Assembly (NCBI RefSeq): GCF_005434945.1
Contig: NZ_SKCH01000003.1
Span: 1 to 64,000, forward strand
Source: Prescottella subtropica
Lineage (GTDB): Bacteria; Actinomycetota; Actinomycetes; Mycobacteriales; Mycobacteriaceae
Length of the DNA stretch: 64,000 nucleotides
Direction: 5' to 3'
The position numbers were made by a program, and so were the translations under genes. Shown piece by piece: positions 22,501 through 29,999 of the stretch (its first letter is position 1; the number at the start of each line of letters is the position of its first letter). Under the pieces are notes generated by a model. The model worked only from the letters and a program-made list of their open reading frames with translations, did not search any database and was not told the DNA's origin.

Positions 22501-25500
22501 GCCGGTGGGGGAGCGGGCGGCACCGTCGACGCCGCCGCCCTCGGCGAGTTCACCGAGGCCATCACCGGCCGTAACGGTGTGCTGGCGTCGGCTGCCCGTC
22601 TCGTGCTCGAGCAGCTCGGGTTCAGCGAGTCGGCCGCCGCCGCGGTCGCCGCGGACGACACCGCGCTCGTCGACCTGGTGTCGGCGGAGCTCGGCTCCGA
22701 CTGGCCGCGTCTGGTCGCCCCCGCGTTCGATGCCAAGAAGGCCGTCCTCGTCGACGACCGCTGGGCCACCGCCCGCGAGGACCTGGCCCGCGCCTGGACC
22801 GGCGAGACCGAGCTGACCGCGGACCGTTTCGACGGTGCCGGTGCCGCTGTCGCCGCCCACGCCCAGTGGTGGCAGCAGCGTGCCGCCGCCGAGTCCCGGA
22901 CCGACCTGGCCGAGATCTACGGCCGCATCGCGCAACTCGCGATCGCCCCGGCCGACGAGACCGGGCAGTACACCGGTGAGATCGCGGTCGTCACGGGCGC
23001 CAGCAAGGGCTCGATCGCGGCCTCGGTCGCCGGCAAGCTCCTCGCCGGCGGTGCCACGGTCGTGGTCACCACGTCGCGTCTCGACAGTGGCCGTCTCGGC
23101 TTCTACCGCAAGCTGTACGCCGCGCACGCTCGCGCCGGTGCCGCCCTGTGGGTGGTGCCCGCGAACATGGCGTCGTACACCGACGTCGACGCGCTCGTCG
23201 AGTGGGTCGGGGGCGTGCAGACCGAATCGGCCGGTGGCGCGAAGAAGCTCGTCAAGGAGGCGATGACGCCGACGATGCTGTTCCCGTTCGCCGCGCCGCG
23301 CGTGGCCGGCGAGCTGTCCGACGCGGGTGCCCGCGCCGAGATGGAGATGCGGGTCCTGCTGTGGTCGGTCGAACGCCTCATCGGCGGCCTGTCGCAGATC
23401 GGCTACGACCGTGACGTCGACACCCACCTGCACGTCGTGCTGCCCGGTTCCCCGAACCGTGGCCTGTTCGGCGGCGACGGCGCCTACGGCGAGTCGAAGG
23501 CCGCACTCGACGCGGTCGTCGGCCGCTGGTCGGCGGAGCGCACGTGGGCCGAGCGGGTCACCCTCGTCCACGCCCTGATCGGCTGGGTGCGCGGCACCGG
23601 GCTGATGGGCGGCAACGACCCGATGGTCGAGGCCGTCGAGGCCAAGGGTGTGCGCACCTGGTCCACCGACGAGATGGCCACCGAACTGCTGAGCTCGTGC
23701 ACGCCGGACGCCAAGGCGGCCGCCGCGCAGGCGCCGCGACTGGTGGACCTCACCGGTGGTCTCGCCGAGGTCGACCTGGATCTGCCCGCGCTGGCGAAGG
23801 AGGCCGCAGAGGCCGCCGAGCAGGCCGGTGAGGCACAGTCTTCCGAGAAGGACGCGAATACCGTTGCGGCCCTGCCGTCCCCGCCGCGCGCGGTGGACGC
23901 CCCCGTCCCGGCGTGGACCGAGCTGGACGTCGACCCGTCCGAGCTGGTCGTCATCGTCGGCGCCGGTGAGCTCGGCCCCTACGGATCGTCGCGCACCCGC
24001 TTCGAGATGGAGGTCGACGAGCAGCTGTCGGCGGCCGGCGTCCTCGAACTGGCGTGGAACACCGGGCTGGTCGCGTGGGAGAACGATCCCACCCCCGGCT
24101 GGTACGACGTCGCATCCGGTGACCTGGTCCCGGAGGCGGAGATCGCCGACCGCTACCACGACACCGTCGTCGAACGCTGCGGCATCCGCACGTACGTCGA
24201 CGAGGGCGCGATGGTCGACAACACGGCGCCGCTGCTGACGTCGGTGTTCCTCGACAACGACCTGTCGTTCGTCGTCGGCTCCGAGGCCGAGGCCCGCGCG
24301 TTCGTCGACTCCGACCCGGAGAACACGGTCGCCGCCTGCGATCCGGAGTCCGGCGACTGGACCGTCACCCGCAAGGCCGGCACCGAGATCCGGGTGCCGC
24401 GCAAGGTGAAGCTGACCCGCACGGTCGGTGGCCAGATCCCCACCGGGTTCGACGTCACCAAGTGGGGCATCCCCGCCGACATGGCCGGCTCCGTGGACCG
24501 GGTGGGCCTGTGGAACATCGTCACCACCGTCGACGCGTTCCTCACCGGCGGCTTCACCCCGTCGGAGCTGCTGCGCTGGGTGCACCCGTCGCTGGTCGCC
24601 AACACGCAGGGCACCGGCATGGGCGGCATGATGTCGATGCGCTCGCTGTACATCGACACGCTGCTCGGCGAGTCCCGCGCGAACGACATCCTGCAGGAAG
24701 CCCTGCCGAACGTCATTGCGGCGCACGTCGTCCAGTCGTACGTCGGCGGCTACGGCGCGATGGTGCACCCGGTCGCGGCGTGCGCCACGGCCGCGGTCTC
24801 CGTCGAGGAGGGCGTCGACAAGATCAAGCTCGGCAAGGCGCAGCTCGTCGTCGCCGGCGGCTTCGACGACCTCGGCATCGAGGGCATCGTCGGCTTCGGT
24901 GACATGTCGGCGACCGCCAAGTCGGAGGACATGGCCGCCAAGGGCATCGACGACAAGCGCTTCTCGCGGGCCAACGACCGTCGACGCGGCGGCTTCGTCG
25001 AGTCCGCCGGTGGCGGCACGATCCTGCTGGCCCGCGGCGACGTGGCGCTCGAGATGGGTCTGCCGGTGCTCGGTGTGGTCGCGTGGGCCGGTTCGTTCGC
25101 GGACGGCGTCCACACGTCGATCCCGGCCCCCGGTATCGGTGCGCTCGGCGCCGGTCGCGGCGGCCAGGATTCGCAGCTGGCGCTGTCGCTGGCGGCGCTC
25201 GGGGTCACCGCGGACGACATCTCGGTGATCTCCAAGCACGACACCTCGACCGCGGCGAACGATCCGAACGAGGCCGAACTGCACGAGCGTCTGGCGGCGG
25301 CCCTGGGCCGCAGCGAGGGTGCCCCGCTGTTCGTCGTCTCGCAGAAGACGCTCACCGGTCACGCCAAGGGTGGCGCGGCAGCGTTCCAGCTGATCGGCCT
25401 GTGCCAGGTCCTCGGCCAGGGCATCGTCCCGCCGAACCGCAGCCTCGACTGCGTCGACGACAAGATGGCCGAGTTCTCGCACCTGGTGTGGCCGCGGACC

Positions 25501-25863
25501 CCGCTGCGGTTCGGTGACCGGTTGCCGCTCAAGGCCGGCCTGCTGACCAGCCTCGGCTTCGGTCACGTGTCGGGCCTGATCGCGGTCGTGCACCCGCAGG
25601 CGTTCGTCGAGTCGATCCCGGCGGAGCGGCGGGCGACCTACCTCGCGCAGGCGCAGCAGCGCACCGTCGACGGACAGCGCCGCCTGGCGTCCGCGATGTG
25701 CGGTGGCACCGACCTGTACGAGCGTCCCGCCGACCGTCGCCTCGGCGGCGACTCGGTGCCGGCGAAGGTGTCGCGTCAGCTCGAGGCCGACATGCTCCTC
25801 GACGAGGATGCGCGTCTCGGCGCCGACAGCGTGTACCGCACCGGAAAGCCCGGGTGCCGGTAG
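16558..25863 (+). CDS. fas: Type I fatty acid synthase
   Basis: Giant multifunctional enzyme (3101 residues) that makes medium and long acyl-CoAs de novo, the primers for mycolic acids. Domains in order: acyltransferase (GGQGAPW near 45, active serine in GHSQG near 162); FMN-dependent enoyl reductase barrel (GRSPILLAGMTPTTVDP from 425, GGRAGGHHSWED near 580); MaoC-like dehydratase (SGDHNPIHTS near 1250); malonyl/palmitoyl transferase (FPGQGIQRPGMG near 1362, GHSVGEYNALA near 1462); an Ala/Pro linker (about 1755-1800); acyl carrier protein with the pantetheine serine in DGVSSRRNQ (about 1836); ketoreductase (VVTGASKGSIAA near 2144); and ketosynthase with Cys in VAACATAAVS (about 2742), HDTSTAANDPNEAE and KTLTGHAKGG. 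Length and order match mycobacterial FAS I. GTG 16558 follows GGAGAGGA. acpS overlaps its end. Confidence 0.98.
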   Translation: MTIDDTAGNRRPSNDRTDRTPVRSAAQSPLVDRLCAGEPYALAFGGQGAPWLSALAELTRDSALEPALTDLVNEAATILEPVAQDLLVVRPVGFDPIAWILEQELADDESVAGAAVPSAAALTSAAVSLPGVFLTQLAALRALQQQGLDPAVNAPVATIGHSQGLIAAAAVSGEGAADAALLATAQLIGAASGLVGRRRGIIATADRTPMLAVSNVDPERLAAIVAELSENVDEDRAAVLAIRNGRRRVVLAGPPAQLARVQQRCEQIAADETRARDAKTRGGAVFAPVFESLPVEVGFHHPALNEAVDIIGGWATRCGLDADQVRTLAQAVLVDPVDWVDAVDGATAAGAAWILDLGPGDLLTRMTSAGLRGQGVGIVAASTRGGHRNLLTPGATPEVPRAWTEFAPKAIALPNGRVAVETAFTRLTGRSPILLAGMTPTTVDPAIVAAAANAGHWAELAGGGQVTEAIFAENVEGLKSLLEPGRAVQFNSMFLDPYLWKLHVGGKRLVPRARAAGAPFDGVVVTAGIPELEEAVTIIDELTEAGFSYVAFKPGTVAQIRSVIRIANEVPDFPVIVHIEGGRAGGHHSWEDLDDLLLDTYAELRTRDNLVLCVGGGIGTPERAADYLTGRWATDYGFPAMPLDGILVGTAAMATLEATTSADVKQMLVDTPGTPDWVGAGTAEGGMASGRSQLGADIHEIDNAASRTGRLLDEVAGDADAVAKRRDEIIAALDVTAKPYFGDVAAMTYQQWLRRYLELAVGVDSPQAFDCGGDLQDAIADATTSVWLDVSWRDRFGEMLQRAEARLHRNDRGPIATLFAETETLDQPFAALCALEAAYPDYATTVLHPADVPFFVALCKTPGKPVNFVPVVDGDVRRWWRSDSLWQAHDPRYTADQVCIIPGTVAVAGITRADEPVGDLLDRFEKATADELLAAGAVPALVAGRRHGGFGTGLLDAVLTAPDVLWAARLTQNPVRRLGEVAEWTIESDTVASHDETGARLVVADAEHVDLTVPLALGKAVEIRITVPASVHDGGAPVVTAADAEASMSALLGVAAGQDLPAVKGGVAHINLAWTPDLIADHAGVTGVGLPATVSTSGTAVPDVVVGACWPAVFATLGAATTTEGVHVIEGMLDLVHLDHAVDLVGELPSETSILVVRAEAGEVVDTDMGRVVEVRVELGAMLGEGLDAPAVATLTERFAIRGRTGRGELADPARAGGSLSADVAETPRRRRRDLTMVAPRNMAAFARVSGDHNPIHTSDAAALLAGLGSPIVHGMWLSAAAQQAVIALDPTSKTPARRLTAWTARFLGMVRPGAEIDVRVDRVATDRGDEIVEVGCRVDGDLVMVATGRTAAPKTVYAFPGQGIQRPGMGLDARSRSKAAREVWERADKHTREALGFSILAVVRDNPTLVKARGVEHRHPDGVLHLTQFTQVAMATLGVAQVAELRESGAYVEGSFLAGHSVGEYNALAAVAGVLPLEALLEVVFQRGSAMHELVPRDGAGRSSYRMAAIRPSQIGVADDELQAFVASVADATDEFLQIVNLNLKGSQYAIAGTVKGLKALEREIDIRREAFGGKRAFILVPGIDVPFHSTVLRGGVDDFRAKLDELLPHDIDPSVLIGRYIPNLVPKLFNLGRDFVQEIADLVPSQQLADVLADFDSWAARPVALTRTLLIELLAWQFASPVRWIETQDLLFTAETEGGLGVERFVEIGLGATPTVANLASQTMKLPEHAHTVLEVLNIEREAAVVYSTDVDPAPVDDEPADDSVAEAAAPAAAPVAAAPAAPAAPAGGAATSRPDDIVFKAADATKVLIALWTKLRPDQIGPADTIEALCDGVSSRRNQLLVDLGSELALGAIDGAADADMGSLAVTVDRMARTYKPFGPVLSDSVGDHLRKVFGPSGKRPAAIADRVTKVWQLGDGWAHHVTAEVALGTRDGSSVRGGAMGGLHEGAIADGSAVDAVIDAAVQSVASRRGVAVSMPAAGGGAGGTVDAAALGEFTEAITGRNGVLASAARLVLEQLGFSESAAAAVAADDTALVDLVSAELGSDWPRLVAPAFDAKKAVLVDDRWATAREDLARAWTGETELTADRFDGAGAAVAAHAQWWQQRAAAESRTDLAEIYGRIAQLAIAPADETGQYTGEIAVVTGASKGSIAASVAGKLLAGGATVVVTTSRLDSGRLGFYRKLYAAHARAGAALWVVPANMASYTDVDALVEWVGGVQTESAGGAKKLVKEAMTPTMLFPFAAPRVAGELSDAGARAEMEMRVLLWSVERLIGGLSQIGYDRDVDTHLHVVLPGSPNRGLFGGDGAYGESKAALDAVVGRWSAERTWAERVTLVHALIGWVRGTGLMGGNDPMVEAVEAKGVRTWSTDEMATELLSSCTPDAKAAAAQAPRLVDLTGGLAEVDLDLPALAKEAAEAAEQAGEAQSSEKDANTVAALPSPPRAVDAPVPAWTELDVDPSELVVIVGAGELGPYGSSRTRFEMEVDEQLSAAGVLELAWNTGLVAWENDPTPGWYDVASGDLVPEAEIADRYHDTVVERCGIRTYVDEGAMVDNTAPLLTSVFLDNDLSFVVGSEAEARAFVDSDPENTVAACDPESGDWTVTRKAGTEIRVPRKVKLTRTVGGQIPTGFDVTKWGIPADMAGSVDRVGLWNIVTTVDAFLTGGFTPSELLRWVHPSLVANTQGTGMGGMMSMRSLYIDTLLGESRANDILQEALPNVIAAHVVQSYVGGYGAMVHPVAACATAAVSVEEGVDKIKLGKAQLVVAGGFDDLGIEGIVGFGDMSATAKSEDMAAKGIDDKRFSRANDRRRGGFVESAGGGTILLARGDVALEMGLPVLGVVAWAGSFADGVHTSIPAPGIGALGAGRGGQDSQLALSLAALGVTADDISVISKHDTSTAANDPNEAELHERLAAALGRSEGAPLFVVSQKTLTGHAKGGAAAFQLIGLCQVLGQGIVPPNRSLDCVDDKMAEFSHLVWPRTPLRFGDRLPLKAGLLTSLGFGHVSGLIAVVHPQAFVESIPAERRATYLAQAQQRTVDGQRRLASAMCGGTDLYERPADRRLGGDSVPAKVSRQLEADMLLDEDARLGADSVYRTGKPGCR

Positions 25864-26276
25864 TGGCGATCCTGGGCATCGGCTTCGACGTCGTCACGAT
25901 CTCGGAGTTCGCCGAGCAGCTGAAAATGCCCGGCACCGCGATGAAGTCGAGCTTCCGCCCGGCCGAGCGTCGGTACTGCGAATCCCGTAGTACCGACCCG
26001 GCCCGGCACTACGCGGTCCGCTGGGCCGCGAAGGAAGCGGTCATCAAGGCGTGGGCGGCCTCGCGGTTCGCGCGGCCCCCCGCCGTCGGCGACAACGCCT
26101 ACGAACTGGTGGAAGTCGTCAACGACGCGTGGGGCCGGCCCACCATCAAGCTGCACGGGGAGGCCGCAGAGTTCCTGCCCAGCGCCAAGATCCACCTGTC
26201 GCTCACCCACGACGGCGACGTCGCGGGCGCGATGGTGGTGATCGAAGAACCTGACCCGATCGCGCCCAACGGCTGA
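25863..26276 (+). CDS. acpS: Holo-[acyl-carrier-protein] synthase
   Basis: Transfers 4'-phosphopantetheine from CoA to the ACP serine of FAS I (and FAS II AcpM). The 137 residues show GIGFDVVTISEF with the Mg-binding Asp and WAAKEAVIKAW with the conserved Glu and Lys, plus SLTHDGD near the C-terminus. GTG 25863 shares one base with the fas stop and gives the family-like start AILGIGFD; GTG 25854 would add three residues. Co-translation with its main substrate protein is expected. Confidence 0.96.
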   Translation: MAILGIGFDVVTISEFAEQLKMPGTAMKSSFRPAERRYCESRSTDPARHYAVRWAAKEAVIKAWAASRFARPPAVGDNAYELVEVVNDAWGRPTIKLHGEAAEFLPSAKIHLSLTHDGDVAGAMVVIEEPDPIAPNG

Positions 26277-26295
26277 TCGAGCACGGAAAAGAACC

Positions 26296-26332
26296 GAGGC
26301 CGGTCGACGGACACAATCCGTCGGCCGGCCTC
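26296..26332. terminator. Bidirectional terminator between acpS and tetR
   Basis: GAGGCCGGTCGACGGA pairs with TCCGTCGGCCGGCCTC with one mismatch around a 5-nt loop; A-rich sequence to the left and TCGTTTCTTCC to the right supply short T-runs in both directions. It separates the convergent acpS and tetR genes. Confidence 0.8.
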
Positions 26333-26354
26333 GTCGTTTCTTCCACCCCGGGGG

Positions 26355-27053
26355 CTACTCCGTCGAGCGGGCTTCCTTCTCCGCCACCATCAGGTAGGCG
26401 CCCATGAGTCGTTTGAGTTCGGCGACGGCATCGGCGTGGCTCTGCCCGTCCTGCACCGAGAAGTTGAGCATCGAGTACACGACGTGCACGAGCACCTCGG
26501 CCATCATGGTGCGCCGCTCCCACGGGGTGTGCGGGGTGAGCGGCGCCAGCATCCGGGACACCTGTTCGGCGAACGCCTTCTCGTGGATCATGCCGGTGGT
26601 GCGGGTCGACGGCGTCGACTGCATCGCCAGCCACACCTCGCGCCGCGACGGATCCGACGTCCACAGTCCGGCCATGTGGTCGACGAACTTGCCGAGGAAC
26701 CGCAGCCAGTCGATGGACGGCACCTCGCCGCTGAACGTCTCGAGTTCCTGCTGGACGCCGACGAGGTCCTGCCGGTTCAGTTCGCACACGATGACGTACT
26801 TGTTGGCGAAGAACTGGTACAGGGTGCCGATCGGCACCTCGGCGCGCGCCGCGACCTCTTCACACGTGAACGACTCGAATCCGACGTCGACGAGCAGTTC
26901 ACGGGACGAGGTCAGCAGGGCGTCGAATTTGCGTCGGCTGCGTTCCTGGGTCGGGCGCCGCCGAGGCACCAGCTCCTGGGGGTCGCTCTGGACCTCCAAC
27001 GCGGGGTCCACCCGGCGGGGCGGACGGCGGCTGGTAGTGGACTCCACGAGCAC
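26355..27053 (-). CDS. TetR/AcrR-family transcriptional regulator
   Basis: A 232-residue repressor-type protein. The HTH lies at about 48-80 (LLVDVGFESFTCEEVAARAEVPIGTLYQFFANK, a clear TetR signature), followed by a helical ligand domain. A basic, arginine-rich arm precedes the HTH. GTG 27053 gives the longest product; GTG 27047 is an alternative. It is convergent to fas-acpS and divergent from the M20 peptidase gene, with only 118 bp between starts, so it may control that gene or itself. No effector can be predicted. It is not obviously FasR, whose gene lies elsewhere in mycobacteria. Confidence 0.88.
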   Translation of the reverse strand: MLVESTTSRRPPRRVDPALEVQSDPQELVPRRRPTQERSRRKFDALLTSSRELLVDVGFESFTCEEVAARAEVPIGTLYQFFANKYVIVCELNRQDLVGVQQELETFSGEVPSIDWLRFLGKFVDHMAGLWTSDPSRREVWLAMQSTPSTRTTGMIHEKAFAEQVSRMLAPLTPHTPWERRTMMAEVLVHVVYSMLNFSVQDGQSHADAVAELKRLMGAYLMVAEKEARSTE

Positions 27054-27171
27054 AGGTTATCGGGGATTCGGACAGGATTCGACGAAGTTCCCGTTCTGGT
27101 GTTTCTCGCGGTACCGGAAAGTCGGTCTCGGACGCCCGCTGCCGGGCGGGTGCTCGTAGTCTCGAGGGGAC

Positions 27172-28578
27172 GTGTCGACAGTGCCGGAGGTGGCTGTGAT
27201 GGTGGAGCAGGCGGCGGAACAGACGGGCGAGATCCGGTCGCGGGTGCGGGCGCAGATGCCCGCGGCCCGCGCCGAACTGGCGCAGCTGGTGGCGTTCCGG
27301 TCCATCGCCGACCCGCGGCAGGCCCCGCCGGAGGAATGCGCCGGTGCCGCCGGATGGGTGGCCGACGCGTTCCGCGGCGCCGGCATCGGAGCGGTGGAGC
27401 TGATCGAGACGTCCGACGGATCCACCGCAGTCGTCGGGCACCGGCCCGGACCCGACGGCGCGCCGACCGTCCTGCTGTACAGCCACTACGACGTCCAGCC
27501 CGCCGGTGACGAGGCGCTGTGGGCGTCGCCGCCGTTCACGCTCACCGAGCGGGACGGCCGCTGGTACGGGCGCGGCGCCGCCGACTGCAAGGGCAACCTC
27601 GTCATGCACCTGCTGGCGTTGCGGGCGCTCACTGCGGGCGGTGAGCCGCTGCCGGTCGGGATCCGGATCGTGTCCGAGGGCAGCGAGGAGACCGGGGGAG
27701 GTGGGCTCGAACAGCTCGTGCGGGACCGGCCCGACCTGTTCGCCGCCGACGTCGTGGTCATCGCCGACACCGGCAACGTCGCGGTCGGCGCCCCGACGCT
27801 CACCACCAGCCTGCGTGGCATCGCGAACGTCGTCGTCCATGTGGAAACCCTGACGGGCGAACTGCATTCGGGGATGTACGGGGGATCGGCGCCGGACGCG
27901 CTCGCCGCCCTCGTGCAGATGCTGTCGACGCTGCGCGACCTCGGCGGCAACACCGTCGTCGACGGACTCGACACCGCGCAGATCTGGGACGGCGTGCAGT
28001 ACCCGGAGGCGCAGTTCCGGGCCGACGCCGGTGTGCTCGACGGGGTCCGGCTCACCGGATCGGATTCGGTGGCCGACGCGGTGTGGGCGCGGCCCGCGCT
28101 GACGATCCTCGGTATCGACGCACCGCCCGTGGTCGGGTCCGCGGCCGCGATCCAGCCGCGCGCGTCGGCCCGGCTGAACCTGCGGGTGCCCACCGGCATG
28201 GACCCGGTCCGGGCGCAGGACGCGCTCGTCGCGCATCTCGAGAAGGCGGCCCCGTGGGGTGCCCGGGTGACCGTCGACCGGGAAGCGGTGGGGGCGCCGT
28301 TCCGGGCCCGGACGTCGGGGCCCGGCTACACGGCGCTGACCGCGGCTCTGGCGGCCGCGTACGGCACCGATGTGGTGGTCGCCGGGCAGGGCGGCACGAT
28401 CCCGCTGTGCACCGTGCTGGCCGAGCAGTTCCCCGACGCCGAGATCGTGCTCATGGGCGCCGAGGAACCGCGGGCACTGATCCACGCACCCGACGAGAGC
28501 GTGGACCCGTCGGAGATCGAGAACCTCGCCGTCGCCGAGGCACTGTTCCTGCGGGGCCTCGGTGGTCGGGCAGGCTGA
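27172..28578 (+). CDS. M20-family metallopeptidase (dipeptidase-like, Rv2522c homologue)
   Basis: Di-zinc peptidase of 468 residues. SHYDVQP (His105, Asp107), GRGAADCKGN (bridging Asp138) and SEGSEETGG (catalytic Glu172, ligand Glu173) are the M20 motifs, followed by a dimerisation domain with H-S-GMYGG near 235. The late metal His is in ALIHAPDE. The family cleaves dipeptides or acyl-amino acids; the true substrate is unknown. GTG 27172 follows GAGGGGA. Its stop is 4 bp from that of convergent bcp, and the gene order matches M. tuberculosis Rv2522c-bcp. Confidence 0.9.
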   Translation: MSTVPEVAVMVEQAAEQTGEIRSRVRAQMPAARAELAQLVAFRSIADPRQAPPEECAGAAGWVADAFRGAGIGAVELIETSDGSTAVVGHRPGPDGAPTVLLYSHYDVQPAGDEALWASPPFTLTERDGRWYGRGAADCKGNLVMHLLALRALTAGGEPLPVGIRIVSEGSEETGGGGLEQLVRDRPDLFAADVVVIADTGNVAVGAPTLTTSLRGIANVVVHVETLTGELHSGMYGGSAPDALAALVQMLSTLRDLGGNTVVDGLDTAQIWDGVQYPEAQFRADAGVLDGVRLTGSDSVADAVWARPALTILGIDAPPVVGSAAAIQPRASARLNLRVPTGMDPVRAQDALVAHLEKAAPWGARVTVDREAVGAPFRARTSGPGYTALTAALAAAYGTDVVVAGQGGTIPLCTVLAEQFPDAEIVLMGAEEPRALIHAPDESVDPSEIENLAVAEALFLRGLGGRAG

Positions 28579-28582
28579 CCGG

Positions 28583-29077
28583 TCAGACGGACAGGTCGCG
28601 GCGCAGCTTCGCGACGTGACCGGTGGCGCGCACGTTGTACTGCGCCACCTCGACCCGGCCGTTCTCGTCGATCAGGAACGTCGACCGGATGACGCCCTGG
28701 ACGACCTTGCCGTACAGCTTCTTCTCCCCGAACGCGCCCCACGCGGCCAGCGTCGTCTTCTCCGGATCCGACAGCAGCGGGAACGTCAGCGCCTCCGCAT
28801 CCCGGAACTTCGCGAGCTTGGCCGGCTTGTCGGGGGAGATACCGACGACGTCGAGACCGGCGCCGCTCAACTCGGCGAGGTTGTCGCGGAAATCGCACGC
28901 CTGCTTGGTGCAGCCCGGTGTGCTCGCGGCGGGGTAGAAGTACACGATCACCTTGCGGCCCCGGTAGTCGGCGAGCGACACCTCGGTGCCGTCGGCGTCG
29001 GGCAGCGTGAAGTCGGGGGCGGTGTCGCCGGGGACGAGCCTGTTGTCCTCGCCGGCGGCGAGCTTGTTGTCGGTCAC
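28583..29077 (-). CDS. bcp: Thiol peroxidase, Bcp/PrxQ type
   Basis: Peroxiredoxin of 164 residues that reduces hydrogen and organic peroxides with thioredoxin. Peroxidatic Cys56 and resolving Cys61 lie in TPGCTKQACDF, the atypical 2-Cys PrxQ spacing; GDTAPDFTLPDADG is the usual N-terminal loop. GTG 29077 gives a short hydrophilic leader before the core; a later start is possible. Convergent with the M20 gene without an intervening terminator. Confidence 0.95.
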   Translation of the reverse strand: MTDNKLAAGEDNRLVPGDTAPDFTLPDADGTEVSLADYRGRKVIVYFYPAASTPGCTKQACDFRDNLAELSGAGLDVVGISPDKPAKLAKFRDAEALTFPLLSDPEKTTLAAWGAFGEKKLYGKVVQGVIRSTFLIDENGRVEVAQYNVRATGHVAKLRRDLSV

Positions 29078-29186
29078 AGCCAGTGAGGCTACCGAAACCG
29101 CCGGGTGTCTTCTGTTCTACGGTTGGACCGAGCTTGCCGGTAGCGTGACCGGCGACAGCAGCACCGATTCACTTATTGGAGGACAC

Positions 29187-29408
29187 GTGCCCAGGGACAC
29201 CGAGGCCATCGAGCGGGACATCGAGAGCGCCCGCAACCAGCTCGCACAGACGCTCGACGTGCTCGCTGTCCGCACCAACCCCAAGCGTCTGGTGGAGACC
29301 ACCAAGGCGAGCGTCCTCGTCAAGCTGGGGGATCCGAAGGTGAAGGCCGCCCTCGTCGGTGTCGGCGCGGTCGTCGGGCTTGTGGTGCTGCGCAAGATCT
29401 TCCGCTAG
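29187..29408 (+). CDS. Small membrane-anchored DUF3618 protein (Rv2520c-like)
   Basis: A 73-residue protein: an acidic N-terminal helix with RDTEAIERDIESARNQLAQTLDVLA, the DUF3618 signature, a central basic linker, and one C-terminal membrane helix (VKAALVGVGAVVGLVVLRKIF). GTG 29187 is preceded by GGAGGACAC. Function unknown. It stands between bcp and tRNA-Lys as in M. tuberculosis. Confidence 0.88.
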   Translation: MPRDTEAIERDIESARNQLAQTLDVLAVRTNPKRLVETTKASVLVKLGDPKVKAALVGVGAVVGLVVLRKIFR

Positions 29409-29421
29409 AAGCGGGTTCGTC

Positions 29422-29484
29422 CGCCGAACGGGACACCACGGCACGTTTTCCTCGCGGGAACGTGCCGTGGTGTCTCGTTCGGCG
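29422..29484. terminator. Long-stem hairpin after DUF3618 gene
   Basis: CGCCGAACGGGACACCACGG and following bases (29422-29447) pair with 29459-29484 over 26 bp with one G-T pair, around an 11-nt loop TTCCTCGCGGG. There is no T-run, so it is a GC-rich terminator or an insulating cruciform between the + gene and the minus-strand tRNA-Lys genes. Confidence 0.75.
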
Positions 29485-29508
29485 TTCACGGGTCTACCCG
29501 GAGACGGC

Positions 29509-29543
29509 GAAAGCCCCCGCACGCGATGCGTGCGGGGGCTTTC
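29509..29543 (-). terminator. Terminator of the tRNA-Lys genes
   Basis: GAAAGCCCCCGCACGC (29509-29524) and its exact complement (29528-29543) form a 16-bp stem with the 3-nt loop GAT, placed just 3' of the first minus-strand tRNA-Lys. Confidence 0.8.
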
Positions 29544-29547
29544 TCGG

Positions 29548-29620
29548 TGCGCCCACAGGGACTCGAACCCCGGACCCAGTGATTAAGAGTCACTTGCTCT
29601 ACCAACTGAGCTATAGGCGC
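29548..29620 (-). tRNA. tRNA-Lys (anticodon CTT), copy 1
   Basis: Minus-strand cloverleaf of 73 nt with acceptor GCGCCTA/TGGGCGC, D-arm AGCTCAGTTGGTAGAGC, anticodon loop CTCTTAA giving CTT, and T-arm GGTTCGAGTCC. CCA is not encoded (CCG follows the discriminator A). Identical to the second copy at 29675-29747. Confidence 0.97.
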
Positions 29621-29674
29621 ATGCCCATATGCTGCTCACCGACCGCTGGCGAACCAGCTGCCAGTGAACCAGCG

Positions 29675-29747
29675 TGCGCCCACAGGGACTCGAACCCCGG
29701 ACCCAGTGATTAAGAGTCACTTGCTCTACCAACTGAGCTATAGGCGC
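29675..29747 (-). tRNA. tRNA-Lys (anticodon CTT), copy 2
   Basis: Exact duplicate of the neighbouring tRNA-Lys(CTT), 54 bp upstream on the same strand. The two genes probably form one transcript ending at the hairpin 29509-29543. The following 252 bp up to ldtB (29748-29999) hold no gene, only the promoter region. Confidence 0.97.
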
Positions 29748-29999
29748 ATTGCTCGTCGCGAGGTGTCCCTCGCTCGGTGCGAAGAGAACATTAGCGGACG
29801 GCTTCGAGCGAAAGCAAATCCGCCTCCCTGCAACCCTTCCGCCCCAGGTGGCGATCGGTATTCGACCGTTATTCACCGGCCCGGCACGTCGGTCGGCAAG
29901 GTCGGACAAAACTGGCATCATGCAGTGACGTGGGTGATCGGCAGGGCCGGTCCTCCGTGGTGTGTCGAAGTGGTTCATGCAGTGCGAAGTGGGGTTTTC

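Noticed and set aside
16555-25593. Very long frames on the strand opposite fas (more than 1300 codons each).
   Set aside because: GC-rich third positions leave few stops on the antisense strand; the frames lack family motifs and mirror the fas codon pattern.
24996-26355. The TetR gene next to acpS as FasR.
   Set aside because: FasR is encoded elsewhere in mycobacteria, and this gene is convergent to acpS behind a terminator; proximity alone is not enough.
29664-29999. Upstream extension of ldtB through the second tRNA-Lys gene.
   Set aside because: It would translate the complement of a tRNA; the signal peptide and lipobox fit the ATG at 30000.
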